A stretch of 64,000 nt of DNA, taken from assembly GCF_048544455.1 (NCBI RefSeq), contig NC_133537.1:313492238-313556237 (forward strand), in the 5' to 3' direction. Positions 11,431-24,800 of this stretch are shown piece by piece (the stretch's first letter is position 1; each line of letters begins with the position of its first letter). The stretch comes from Silene latifolia. Its lineage: Eukaryota > Streptophyta > Magnoliopsida > Caryophyllales > Caryophyllaceae. Made by a program: the position numbers and the translations under genes. The notes beneath the pieces were generated by a model. That model saw only the letters and a program-made list of their open reading frames with translations. It was not told the DNA's origin and made no database searches.

Positions 11431-14400
11431 AAGCTTTAATGCAGAACATCTCTTCACGAGACAAGAATTGAACCATAAAAATAATCATAGACGCATTAAG
11501 CTTATATTTAACATGCATACATTTAGTGAGAATTAAAACATCAACCTTATTACTGAAAACATATATACAGTACCTCAAGTACCAAAATATCTCAATTACA
11601 ACTCCCACTAATTCAATGCATCATAAAAACTCATATCTTTAACATACTTTTCAAAACTCAATAACAATGAGTGCTTTAGTCAATGGGTCTGCAATCATCT
11701 CCTTAGTTTAAAAGAGACACATACTCGACATTTTCAAGTTCTACCCATCCTTTAACTTTGTGAATTTTCAAACCAAAAACCTTAGATTTGACACATTTCA
11801 CAATATCTCATTCCTTTAGCATGATGAGTGGATGTATAACTGGCTGTAAACTTTGCCTCCATAACAAAGGTAGACAACTAGACATATTCTTTCAAGAGAT
11901 AACACCACCAGCTAACATAAAACCAAATCCTATACCGGATTTCATATAATCAAACACAGCCTCCAAGGTCTAATACACACCTCAGTATACATCAAATTAC
12001 CAACAACATTATCATAAGAAATATTCTACATAGTGTTCTCATCAAGTCTACTTTAAGGACGACATTCATTCTTACTTAAATTATCACTTTTATATATGAG
12101 AGTTACACCAGGTTATACAACATTATTTCTCCCTTAAGATAATCCTGGCTAACATTCTTTTAGACATGTCACACACAATCTTAATACCAAGCACACAACA
12201 TTCTTCCCCCAAATCGTTCATGTCGAAGACAATGAAAAGATTTGCTTTTGTGTCATGCAACAAACCAAGATCATTACTACCAAGTAAATATTATCAACAT
12301 AAAGAACAAGGAATATCAATTCAATATCCTCCCACTGATCTTGTAATATATGTGCAATTATCATTAACATTTCAACAAGTCCATTAAACTTCACAAACTT
12401 ATAAAACTTCATATACCACTGACAAAAACCTTGTTTCAATTCATAAATTGATTCCTTCAATTTACATACCATATATTCTTTAACTTTCTCAACAAAATCA
12501 TTCAAAACAGAACAATGAGAATAACCATTTTAGTATAACTTTAAATCATGAATAGTAAAAGACCTAAGAATCCTTTGAAGTAATAGGTGAAACTGTTTCA
12601 TTGAAATTCACACCTTCTCTTTTAGTATAACCCTTTGTCACAAAATCTCTCCTTAGGTTTCTTAACACCACCTTTAAAAAACCAACTTTATTTTAGCAAT
12701 TCACTTTACACCCGACTGGATTAAAAAAAACAACTCATTGGAGTAACAATTAACTCCTAACCTTTATTATGTGTCTTATCGATTGCATCTCATCATACAT
12801 ATATAACCTCTTTTCATTTATCTGCTTGCACAAAATAAATACCTTATTTATAGGTTATAATCTTAACTATTTCACTCAAGTCATAATCAACTTCCCCGAT
12901 TTAGACAATAAAATCACCATAGCTAAATGCTTAAAGCCTTTTTGAAAACGCTTTAAAATGTGCAACAACACAAGGGTTGTGAAATAACATTGTTGGTCAT
13001 CATACTTCCCTCATTAGAAAAAGAAGAATAAATATTTTTCTAATGCATAAATAAAAGAATAACAAATTTATGATGAGACAAACGAGCCTTCTGTTACAAC
13101 AACAGTTCTCTAAGCCATTTTCTAGAAATTTAACTGTTATATACTCTACAAATCTTAAACTTTAAAAATCTACAGGATAAGTAACAAAGTACTTATGAGT
13201 GGTTTTGGGATCAAAATTTTCCAGAAGGATTATAAATATAAATTCTCAACTAATTAATTGACAATCCCACACCCTAAACTGTTCAAACTCAATTTTTTTT
13301 TTTTCATCCATAATTCAAAAAAACACTTCAAAAAAAAAAATTAAAGTTGTCAGGTAGGTATTGGGTCCAAGATAATATAAGGCAGATGTAAAAGCTTTAC
13401 TTTAGCTATAAACTGTTAATTTGTATCTCGAATCAAACTCCTCACCCTATCCTTATAAGTACAATTACAACGCTCAATCACACCGTTTTGTTCAAGAAGA
13501 CTTGGCATCGAATAATGTCCAACAATAAGTATAAAACAAAAAACTCATATACAACCACAAATCACCATGTTTAAATTGACATAACAACTTTCCAACTCGG
13601 TCTCATCTTTCAGTCTTAATGGTCATACAAAACAAGCTCTAAACCTTGACAATAAATACTTTAAACTTAACAAGAGCCTTAGAGTTACTATACTTATAAG
13701 GTAAACATAACCACATCTAGAATCACCATCACTGAACATGATATATGACGTCTTTCCACAAATATATAGTAGTGGTTCACTAATGTTAGTGTGAATATCC
13801 TTTAAGAGTTCTTTAAAATTAAGTTCAGATGCAATTTCACATTTGACAAGTCCATGAAATTTCTCTTTAGAAACATGGCTAAGAATCCTATGCCATAAAA
13901 TAAAAGAAGATAAAAAATTATTTGGTCAATCTTCTTTTAGTTCCAACACTCTCAACATTCAAGAAAATATCATGGGAAATCAAATCCAATCCAATTAATA
14001 CAAATCACCACAAAGGAAAACATTTCCAATCATATGAGAGTTATAAAATAATTCAACCTTTTAATTATAAGTGACCAAACGAAATCCACACATGTCAAAT
14101 TGCGAAATAGAATCAAAAATCAAATTTCATCTCATATACGACACATAAAGAATATTTTCTAGAGTCAAATAAAATCCTAAACTAAGCTTTAAGACAACTG
14201 TTCTGATGAAATCCACATCAAGTTTCCCCCCATGCATTGCGGACATGCTGACTATAACCTCACTTAGTGTTTATTTATTTTGGAACCCTTTAAGGAAAAA
14301 CAAATATAAACAAACGATCCACTATCTAACCATCAAGAATGAGGTGACACATCTACTAAACATGATTCAAAACAAACTGAGGCCAATAAATTATCTGTCA

Positions 14401-15292
14401 TTATCCTTGCTAACTAGACTTTGTATTTTAAATACTTTATCAATTTATGGCGAGTTTGGTCGCAAAACCAATAGGTAAGTCCAATAGTAATACTAGATTC
14501 TTTATTACTCTTATTACTCTTAAGTCTTAACCTCAAGACCTTTTACAAGTATTCTTGTATAAATGTTACCTGACTTCCCCTTCGAAAAAAAAGTTGTTTA
14601 ATGAATAAGTTCACTACTTTTCCCTTTATCTCATTCCCCTATTTCCTTTTCAATACTCACCCATATAAAATAAGTCCTTGTCGGTCCATGTATCAGTTTG
14701 GGGCAGTAAGCTATATATTTTGAAGTGACTCCTTTCCGGGAAGAGAATTAAGAATTTAACCGACAAGGAACAATCTCAACAACGGATACTTTGTCTTTAG
14801 TAAGATGATATGATATGCACTTCATTACTACTAATCACATCATACATGATTTAAATTAATAAGGCAGTCCATTAATTCCTTTAAATTCAGACTTTTTTAA
14901 ATTCTTTAGCATCAAAACAGATTGAATCCCATTAGAAAACCTTGAAATTCCCAGACATCGAATTCTTCAATATCAACATACATAATTCATGTATCAATTC
15001 CCACCTATGAAGGTGATATACATATTAAGCCTGACCCCTCTCATGTACAAGTGCAAGAGGTTTGTGCCCAGTTAAGTCGATATATACATATATTAATCAA
15101 ATAAACCAATGGCCAACTTAACATCACTTTTCACTTAACAAAAGTATTCTCATTTATACTCTTAATAGCACAAATTTCATTGCTCAAAGAAAATTTGTTG
15201 ACTGAAATAACAGATCAGGGCCAATATTAGCATGATATAGGTATACTTTCTTTATAACTTTATACAAGAATATGCTAGGGGAGTCGCAATAT

Positions 15293-15580
15293 TCTCACAG
15301 GAATTCATATTATATTTTATGCATTCACCTTTGGGCAGAATACACAAAACACAATAACTACCTCCAACAGGAATCATATTATACCTTATGCATTCCCCTT
15401 TGGGCAGAATACACAAGACATAATAACTACCTCCAAGTAAATAGACAAGGAAATTTCTCAAAAATAAATCACCTTTGGGCAGATAAATTTCCAAGAAATC
15501 AAATTATTACACTTGTATTTACTCAACCACTTACTTAAATTAAGTTATACAACTTCCCCCTTTGGGCAGGAAATTATACA
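15293..15580. repeat. ~71-bp tandem repeat with CCTTTGGGCAG words, inside the copia element
   Basis: Two adjacent units of about 71 bp share AGGAAT, TATGCATTC, CCTTTGGGCAG and AATAACTACCTCCAA. Further CCTTTGGGCAG words occur near 15472 and 15560. This lies in the 5' leader half of the minus-strand copia element. Confidence 0.7.
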
Positions 15581-16770
15581 AACTAATTTAAGAAGCACAA
15601 ACATACATTTCGGAATCCTTATGATTTATTTTAAATATTAATAGATAGCCCGCTTTGGCCAAGCTACCAACCGCAATTAAAATAAATCACCGAAACAATG
15701 CCCATATATTTACATACATGCTATTACACAACCTATGCAGTCTATCGTTTGTTGTTGACATACACATGAATACATGATATTAAGTACAAGTTATATATAT
15801 AATTAAACAAACATACAGAAACTATAGAATCATGCGCCTTTGAAACTTTGTATCGACAACAAACGTTTATTATGTCTTTTACGTAAATCCGAAAAGTAAC
15901 AATTAATGGAGTATGTGTATATAGTTTGCGGTGTTTAGGTACACTATGTCCAACGATTAATAGAATATGAATATGAATAATTTGTCAATTGCAATACATT
16001 AAGCATCCCCATTAAAACAAGTTGGGAAATTTGGTAAACTTACAGTGAGGGAATACAAAGAGATAGATTAAAATTATTAAACCAAAAGTATTCCCTATTA
16101 TACAAATCGACATCTCATGACGTCTCTGATGCAATAATGATTTTCAATTTGATTTGCATTAAGATCTCATGTATGTAAAAAAATTTGGCCACTATGACAT
16201 CTCTGATACAAATCATGGCGTCTATTATACAATTCATTATAACTACTTATTAAACATGCGACACATGTACCGAATTAGACGGATACAAATCACGCATAAA
16301 AATTATTTAACAATAAACCCTAATACAATCCTGCTCTGATACCACATGTAAGATAAATTATAAGGACCATTGTATAGGGTACATACCTTTAGCGGAAGCA
16401 ACAATCAGACGTCTGGAGCGTATAATAATAATAAGTAATAAGATGATTAGTATACTAGGATCTTCTCCTCCCTCTTCTAGGTTTTCCTTATGTTGACAAT
16501 CAATGGGGCATGTCAACCCAATAACCTATTTATATAGGTTAGAGGTATTCTAGACAGGAAGAGAGACCTAGCCATAATAGAACTGTATTTGGGCCCCCCA
16601 TCAGGCTGCCCACTGTATATCAGTACCATCACACTATGTACTTAATTGTACTGACTGAGACAGACCTAGGCCCAATGGATCATATAACTTTAGTGGGCTT
16701 TACCGGTCACATTCAACCCGTTTTCATAAATAAGAAAACCGACTAATGGAAGTCCAAATCCAACAATTGC

Positions 16771-17175
16771 GATTATTTTTATTAGTAAACAATTTTATAT
16801 TATATTGTGCCCAAATTTTGTCACGTTTACTTCAAATTAAAATGATCTTTAAATAATTGATAAGGGTTTCTATTTTTTTTTTTACAAAGGTTGAGATAGA
16901 TATTGGTAGTGTTTTTATCTATATTACACAAATAGTTACACAGTTACACTAGACCGACATTTGGCCTAGAACAACCTTTTTTATGTTATGTACGGACCTT
17001 ATTTCATGATATGAAAAATAGGCACTTCCTTTATTCCAATTATTTGTTTATCTTTAATTAAAATATCTCTTACAATGAATATAAAAGATAAACAAATGAC
17101 CAAGACGGAAATAAAGAGTATGATATATTATACAACTATATTTCACACCAATAACCGTTTACTAATAGGGACCTA
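16771..17175. other. Intergenic, nothing recognised
   Basis: AT-rich DNA between the copia target duplication and the SINE. No gene or repeat boundary was seen. Confidence 0.5.
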
Positions 17176-17192
17176 AACTTCAAGTTGATATG

Positions 17193-17386
17193 TTTTTTTT
17201 GTTTGGTGTTGAGCAGTAGTATCCCCTACCGATAGTTGGGGCAATCTCCTTCAGGGTACTGAAGGCAATTTAATGGGTTGACCTCTCCCAAGTTTGACTT
17301 TTTCATTCGCAAGAGTTAGGAATCGAACCTCTGGCCACTTGTTTAAGATATGAGAGCCCCTACCACTCACACTAACCAACTTTGGT
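17193..17386 (-). mobile_element. tRNA-derived SINE with perfect 17-bp target duplication
   Basis: On the minus strand it starts ACCAAAGTTGGTTAGTGTGA and includes a B-box-like GGTTCGATTCC and a plausible A-box GTGAGTGGTAGG, both RNA polymerase III promoter elements of tRNA-derived SINEs. It ends in an A8 tail (T8 on the plus strand at 17193-17200). The identical 17-mer AACTTCAAGTTGATATG flanks it at 17176-17192 and 17387-17403. Length is 194 bp. It looks whole. Confidence 0.92.
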
Positions 17387-19639
17387 AACTTCAAGTTGAT
17401 ATGTAATGTTTGCGTTTATGTGTATCGCATAGTCGCATGGCATTCCACGGTCTTACTGCCTTTATTTGGTGACACATCATCCTTAAAAAGGATACAAGAG
17501 ATGTTAATTTGTATTAAACTAAGGGTTTTTTTTGTCAAAAACAACCTTTAAAAAAGATAAATTTTCAAACAACACCTTTAAAAAAAAGTTTGTCAAACAC
17601 AACCTTTAATAATTTTTTTTTGTCAAACACGACTTTTTAGCCGGATTCCAACAACTTCCTGACTACTTGCAATGAGGTGACTTTCAGTCGATGTTTGAGA
17701 TAGCAAACGAGGTCGGTTTGAGGTGTTCTTAGAATCATTGGAAAGGTAAGAGTACAGGCTTTCCAAGGGTTGTCAACGCGGTGGTTAAAGGCGGCCTTAT
17801 GTGGCGTTGATTAAGGTGTAAATTAAGGCTGGTCAGAGAAGGTTGCTCTAAGTCTGGGTTTACAACGGGTGGCACGGGAGTTTTTTGTGAGTCTTTTAAT
17901 GGGGTTATGATGCTTATTTGGTCTAAAATTTGGTATGTAGGTAGAGGGGAGTGCAAAGTAGGTCGTAGTTGTGTTGTTTCTGGTGGTTGTTGGTTGTAAG
18001 TGGTGGTTCAAAGGGAGTGAATTGGAGGGAAAAACAAAACAGAAAAGTCAAAGTAGTTTCTCACGTGCGAAACACTTAAGCTGTAATACTACGGTTTTTC
18101 TAAGTCTGTTACTCGGCCGAATATGGCTTACTCGGCCGAGTAAGTGCGTCGTGTATTTCTGGTCAGGCTACTGTCTAGAAATACTCGGCCGAGAAGGGGA
18201 TACTCGGTCGAGTACACTCTATACTCGACCGAGTATCCGGTCTGACGATGTTTATTTTCGCGGTTTGATTTAGAGATAAATAGAGTTATATAAATGAGAT
18301 TTACAATTTCTTAATCACTTTTACCAAAACCTAAACTTTCAACGTAACTCTAATCATCTCCAAATCTCTCTCAAGTTCATGGATCTTTCGTGAGTCTTGT
18401 TCAGCATTCCTTCGCGTCGATTGTGTCGGTAAGCCTTTAGTTCTATGAGTTTTGTCATTTGTCTTTTAGGGTTTTGCCCTAGTCTTATGATTTGGGGGAA
18501 AGGGATTGTTGTGCATGTTTGTGATTCAATTGTATGATTATTGTTAGGTGGAGACTTCGTAGATGAGCCGTTTTAGCTTGCTTGATTGCCTCGTGTCAGC
18601 TTTGTGATAAGGTAGGGTTTCCCTACTCGGTTTACTGTTTAATTGATTTAAGATATGTATTGTAATTGATTGTACGATTGATATTGTGATTGATTGTTGT
18701 TGGTGGATTGGAGTTTGGTGTTGGTGTTGAGATGGTTGTTGATGTTCGCGAGGTGCGTCCTCGGCTGAGTGGAGTCACTTGTGATGCCGTCATCGGTTGT
18801 GGTGGAGCAGGCAGGATACTGATGAGACGAACTTTCGAAAGTATATATCAGTTATATAGATTGTTGTTTATTTACTGCTGTTTCCTGTCAATGTCGGTCT
18901 AGCATATAGATTGTTGTTTTGTTTATTAATATTTCTTACCAGTTTCTGCTGGGGAGTGAGGGTGGAATATGATATGGAAGAAAGTTGCGTATGTTTTCGT
19001 GTTGTCATGGTATAGTGATGTTCAGTTAATGAGACACAGTTGTGAGAGGTTGTTTGAGTACTTTCGGTCTTGTTTTAGATGAGGCGTTGGTTGATATAGT
19101 TGTGGCAAGAGTTTTGTAGAATGTGTGTGTGCTGAGCTGGAAGCGACAGGTGGTTCGTGATCTTTATTGGGACAATGAGTATAGGGTATTGAGAACTAGT
19201 ATTATGTTAAGTTATGGATGAGTTTTACGACAATAAACAGGAGAACTTGAGGATCTAGTGTGAGTGTGTGTAACAATTGTGGATCGTGTGTTATGATTGC
19301 GGAGATAAGTGCTTGTATAAAGAAGTATGTCATTTTGCGGTAATGGTTATGCTAAGGATTTTGTGATATAGGTTAGGTGGTGTGCCGAATGAATTGAGGT
19401 ATGAGAATGGCTAGAGTAAGAGAGCCTTGGATATAGGAATGGATGTGGGTAGGTGTTGAGGCTATAGGCGGTTATCGTTGACATGCGGTGGTAATGAGGA
19501 TAATAATGAGAAGATATAGCTAAGGACCTAGTATTAGTGAGTTACAAGGATCGTAACATTTATCTTAAGAGGAGTAGGATGCGACAAAGAGAGTTTGATG
19601 GTTGTACATGTTGTAGTATAATTGGAAGTTTGAGTGTTG

Positions 19640-19730
19640 GTGTAGAATAGAGGATGGATTTGTGTTGTGGTTGATTTTATTACAGGTAATTGGATGGATT
19701 TGTGTTGTGGTTGATTTTATTACAGGTAAT
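19640..19730. repeat. ~43-bp tandem duplication
   Basis: A segment beginning GGATGGATTTGTGTTGTGG and ending TTACAGGTAAT occurs twice back to back. It lies in the internal non-coding part of the Ty3 element. Confidence 0.8.
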
Positions 19731-20561
19731 GGTAGTCCTTTTAGTAGTATGATGTTTATGAGTGTGAATAAACTTTGATAGTGTTGATGGATTGGGTGAT
19801 GATGTTTATGTGTATGATTAAATTTCGAGGACGAAGTTCGTTTTAAGGGTGGTAGAATGTAACATTCCGTTTTGGTGGTTGATCTTGTTTGGTAGATTGT
19901 CTTGGTTTTGAGTTTGCTAATGAGCGTTATGGAAGTAAGACAGAGTTGGCAACACTTATGTTGTTGGTATTCGATAGTACTACGGAGTTAATATCGAGAG
20001 GCTATGCTATAGTTGAGACGATATCGTGAGCCGTGTTGTGGAGGTAAACGTGGTTGGTGGAGTTATTGTTAGGTGTTCATGTTTTATAGGTTGGGTTTGA
20101 ACTTCGGGGACGAAGTTCATTTTTAAGGAGGGAAGACTGTAATACTACAGTTTTTCTAAGTCTGTTACCCGGCCGAATATGGCTTACTCGGCCGAGTAAG
20201 TGCGCCGTGTATTTCTGGTCAGGCTATTGTCCAGGAATACTCGGCCGAGTATGGGAATACTCGACCGAGTAGGGGATACTCAGCCGAGTACACTCTATAC
20301 TCGACAGAGTATCCGGTCTGACGATGTTTATTTCCGCGGTTTGATTTAGAGAGAATTAGAGTTATATAAATGAGATTTACAGTTTCTTAATCACTTTCAC
20401 CAAAACCTAAACTTTCAACGTAACTTTAATCATCTCCAAATCTCTCTCAAGTTCATGGATCTTTCGCAAGTCTTGTTCATCCTTGCTTTGCGTCGATTGT
20501 GTTGGTAAGCCTCTAGTTCTATGAGTTTTGTCATTTGTCTTTTAGGGTTTTGCCCTAGTCT

Positions 20562-21871
20562 TGTTGACACGGCTGTCGCAACCTATCAAAAATAAACCAA
20601 CTGATCTCTAACTAATATAGCTAGAGAAGTCGGGATCGTATCCACAGGGAAGCTATTTGCAATCTAATTGTCAATTCAAGCCTGTTTGTGTCACAAATTT
20701 GAGGGTTTGAATTGGGTTTGTCTATCAACTAAAGTAGTAAACAAAGGTAAATAAATTGATAAACGATTTAAAATAAGAGAGAAACAGCTAGGATGATCGG
20801 TTCACCACGGTCTACAACGATTTAAGGTAAGGTCAACGATCATCAACAAACGGTCTGAAGGGCACTGAATAGGTCCTCTCGATCCACTAATCGCCCTAGA
20901 ATTATAATGTAGCTCTCGCCCTAATTAGAGTGTCCTATTGTTCATAGCAAGTTTTCGCCTTTTCCAATCTCTCGATCCAGGTCAAGGGTTAACAAGATGG
21001 TCAATTAATTACGTGCACTTAATTAATCAAACCGTTGTCAGATGCTACGATTAACAATTCAGACGGAGTAAATCGCTAAACCTAATAACCTAACACATTA
21101 CATCATAAAACCGTGGATCCCCTAAATCCCAACATAACAAGTTTAGCTTCGCATAATTAAACTAACTAATTCAACAATAATAATAATAATAATCGAATTA
21201 AACATGATGACGAAACGTAAATAATAATTGAACATAAAACTTGCAACTAATAAAGAAGAAGAAGAAATAAGAATAATAATTAATTGAAGAACGAGGATTA
21301 TTTAATTACTGAAATAAAGGCAGAAAGATTACGAAGCTTCCGATATGAAATTTAGAACAAAAGTAACGTGAAACTGTGTTTTGTAAAAGTAAAAGATGCC
21401 CTAATAAAGTTCTCAGTTTGTCTTTATATAGAAATAGCTAAGAATTATTAATTAAATGACTAATGGACCGAATTAACAAGTTAAGCAAACACGGCTTGGT
21501 ATGAAAATAGTCGATCGACTAAAATTCCAGTCGATCAACTAATCCTCTGAGCAAAACCAGTCGATCGACCATTATAGGCTGTCGAGTGACTTTTTTGGGA
21601 GAACAACAGCGTCCATTATCACTTTCTCATGCTTCCTTACGCCTTCATGCATTTCAAGATGATCATTCCCGAGCTTAACTTCACTAGTATCTCGAATGCA
21701 ACTCCGGGGACGGGTTTTGGCTTGTTTACACTCTTTCGGATCCAAATCTGTATAAAATACAAAATAACCCAAAGTAGCCGATTCATGGGAGAATAGTAGC
21801 TAGTCGCTACTAAATAAGCATAGAAATGCGTGCAAATGAATAGAATAAATGTATGAAATAGGCACGCATCA
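20562..21871 (-). mobile_element. 3' LTR of a minus-strand Athila/Tat-type element
   Basis: Read on the minus strand it begins TGATGCGTGCC right after a G-rich polypurine tract (GGTTTGGTTTGGGGAGG, RC of about 21872-21890) and ends CCGTGTCAACA. Length is 1310 bp. It contains the CTGTGGATACGATCCC motif seen near the LTR ends of this group. A cluster of GTCGATCGAC palindromes lies at 21511-21593. It sits inside the right LTR of the older Ty3 element. Confidence 0.75.
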
Positions 21872-24800
21872 AACCTCCCCAAACCAAACCATTGCTTGTC
21901 CCCCAAGCAAGCAAAGACTAAGGACATAAACAACTAATGGAATGGTAGACAACCTGTAATACCCGCCCTTTTTAGAGACCCTTTGACCAGCGTTGACTGA
22001 CCTTGGGAGCGGGAATAGTCTTAGAAGTGGGTGCCAAAACCATCTTGGGTTGCGTGTTAAGAGTGGTACTCGATAGAGTAGAGGCTACTCGATCGAGTAG
22101 CTAGGTTACTCGATCGAGTAGGTGGCCACTCGATCGAGTATGTGAGGTACTCGATCGAGTACCGAGTTTCCAGCGAGGGTTTTATATTGCGTTTTGTTAA
22201 ATCCGCAATTCATTTCCGCCTCTTTCTTCCCATCCATCAGTCGCCTCTTTCCCTTCCCTTCACCACAAAACCTCCATGGAAGCCCTTTGAAGGTCCTTGT
22301 GCCTTAGGAGAGCGTAGCTTGAGTCGGGTAGCGGTCTTTTGCCGGGTTTCTCCTTATAGGTATGTCATAATCATCAGCACTATCCTCATCTTTGCAGTTA
22401 GGGTTTGCTTGGTAGTAATAGATGATCGTGTTGTGCTTATAGGCTTTGCTTGGTTGCTGGTTATGGCATGTGTTGGCATGGATCGGTTGCAATTGCTTAA
22501 AGGTAGGTTCGCCTACTCAGTTTCTGTAGATGGTCTAGTGTGTCGGATGTTGTGGTTGTATTGTGGTTGTCGTATTTTATCGCATTCGTGGTGTGACGGT
22601 TCTGACTGTGATTGTAATTGTTTGTCTCTGGTTCTCGAGATGCGTTCTCGGCTGAGTGGAGTCACTTGCGGGAGTGGCTTCACGCCCTAGTTTCGCCCTC
22701 CGTGGAACCCGCCACGGGAGGGGATGTGCACATTAATGGGACAGGGTTATCGCTCGGTATGATGAGCGGGGCTTAGGTGGGAACGGCTGCGGTCCCCCAC
22801 TGGCAGGGCTGGTCCAGTGGACAGTCGGTGACGGAGATTGTTTGGAGTGGGTGCGATTGTGTGTGTGGCTGTTTGTGTTGAGTTGTATTGATAGTTGTTA
22901 TGGATATTGTTGTGTCTTATCTCAGTACTGACCTTGTGTGGTTGTCTTGTTTGTTTATGTGTCTGCCGTGATCCCTTATGGTGAGCAGTCTATCTTAGCA
23001 GGTGTTGATATGGTTGATAGCTGGAGTTCGGGCAGGGATGAGTCTTCACGAGTTTTGATAGTTATAGCTGGTAGTCTTTGAGTTGTATCTTTATATCATC
23101 AGTTGGTTTTAAATCTCTTGTAAAGTAACATAATAGTTCTTTTATCGACATTTGATTATTACTTCCTCTGGCAACCGAGATGGTAACGCCCTTATATACT
23201 AAGGAAGGCCTAGTTAAGGCTCCTCTGAATATGGGGGTGTTACACAACCTCAGAGCTAACTATGCTTCATATGCCCAAACTAATTTAATGCAAGTAGCCA
23301 AAACCAAAGTACAAAATCAATTGCAAACGAGTTATATGTATGAAACAACTTACTGAACCTTCAACCTTGCAAGACTCGTTTATATCGGACTCTCACGGGT
23401 CGCTCATCACTCGTTAAAGAATATGGTGAGATTATTGTAAGATAGGAAGAAACAAAGACACTCACCTAATTGTGACCTACAAGAACATGCATGCAGTCTG
23501 ACGTGATAGTTATCTCTACCGACCGTACATATGCATTCCAACCAAACAGGACCAAGTCACATGTCGAGGACTTACAAATATGGTGAAGTGAGGTAATTAG
23601 GTAAGAAGGGGCAAAATATTTTTGAAAATGTGGAGGTAAGAGCCAAGCTAGTACCAAAACAAAACCAATAGTAAATAAATCTCACTCAACAACCCAACTT
23701 TTTATAATAAAACGATGTCACAACTAGCATAAAACTCACGCACCAAAGCAATAAATACTCCTCAGATAATATGGAACAAGAGCATAGGAGTGAACCATCT
23801 TCTTTTTCAACTTGATTTTCATTTTTTTTTTCTCTTCTTTTTTCATTTTTCACGTTTTTTTTTTCTCTTTTTAATTCTTTTTTTTCAACTTCTTTCCTTT
23901 TCTCATTCTTCCATTCTTCTTCAATTCAAACCCATCATAACAAAATAGAATGCCAACATCGAAAAAAACACACGTACCCAAGGTTAATAACCGTACTAGC
24001 TCGACTAAGGTAGGCTATATAGGAATGTGGTTAACAATTGGGTCAAAACAAGTCAATTTGGCTTATGTGAGGCTCGAGGGTGAAATAAGAAGAAAAAGGA
24101 TGCCTCTCCACATGTGACCACCGCCACTAACCCGAATGCATACAGGTACTAAGAGACAAAAATCATGTTTATGTAATTTGATGTTACATGTCTTCTAAGG
24201 AGTACTACTCTCATCCTAGCATGAAACTGATCATGAATGTCATCAGTTTATTTAGCTCTATACCTCAGAAATTTTGAGTAGTTTGCCGATATTAAGTCAA
24301 GTCTCTTCGTTCAGAAAAATTGATCACAAACTCATAGATTATGCAACGACCGTACAAGAATGGCAAAGCAAGGCTTGGGCAAAAAATAAAGCACATAAGC
24401 GGTTTCATCATTGTTATCTAACCGTTCCGACTCGACCTAAAATGCAAAATAAAACATGTTTTTTTTGTAATTTTTCAAATTTTTCCATTTCTTTTTGATT
24501 TTTGATTTTTTTAGTGGAAAAAGGAAAACAATGCATACGGAAATGCAATAAACATGCAAACAAAAATGCAATAAACATGCAAATGGATGCAAACAAAGAC
24601 AGATGCATACCCTCCCCAAACCAAATCACGCAATGCCCTCATTGTGTTCAGCAAACAATCACAGCAGCACTGCAAAAAGGGGGGTACGCAAACGAAATGA
24701 AAACAAGCAAAGGAAAATAGAGGCAACGGAAACTTACAATTTAATGACCTCCCCAAACCAGCCAACAACAAGAGAGGTCGTGGCCAGCAGCCACTATTCA

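Larger units (their letters stand above)
10429..16765 (-). mobile_element. Ty1/copia LTR retrotransposon, broken inside, young LTRs
   Basis: The two LTRs lie at 10429-10868 (440 bp) and 16347-16765 (419 bp) and are nearly identical apart from one short length difference. They start TGTAAGATAAATT and end ATCCAACA on the plus strand. The 5-bp duplication ATTGC flanks the whole at 10424-10428 and 16766-16770. On the minus strand the segment beside the right LTR reads TGGTATCAGAGC, the plant copia primer-binding site for initiator methionine tRNA. A polypurine tract lies beside the left LTR. A reverse-transcriptase remnant with the copia SIYELKQGF and LYVDN motifs lies at 12218-12505. The interior is heavily broken (many lesions), so it is non-autonomous; the LTRs point to a recent insertion. 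Confidence 0.93.

Noticed and set aside
22065-22163. CRISPR-like array
   Set aside because: The repeats are short palindromes with similar spacers inside a plant LTR; there are no long direct repeats, no unique spacers of fixed length and no cas genes.
22142-22690. 182-codon open frame
   Set aside because: It lies wholly inside the solo LTR and has no protein similarity that I recognise.
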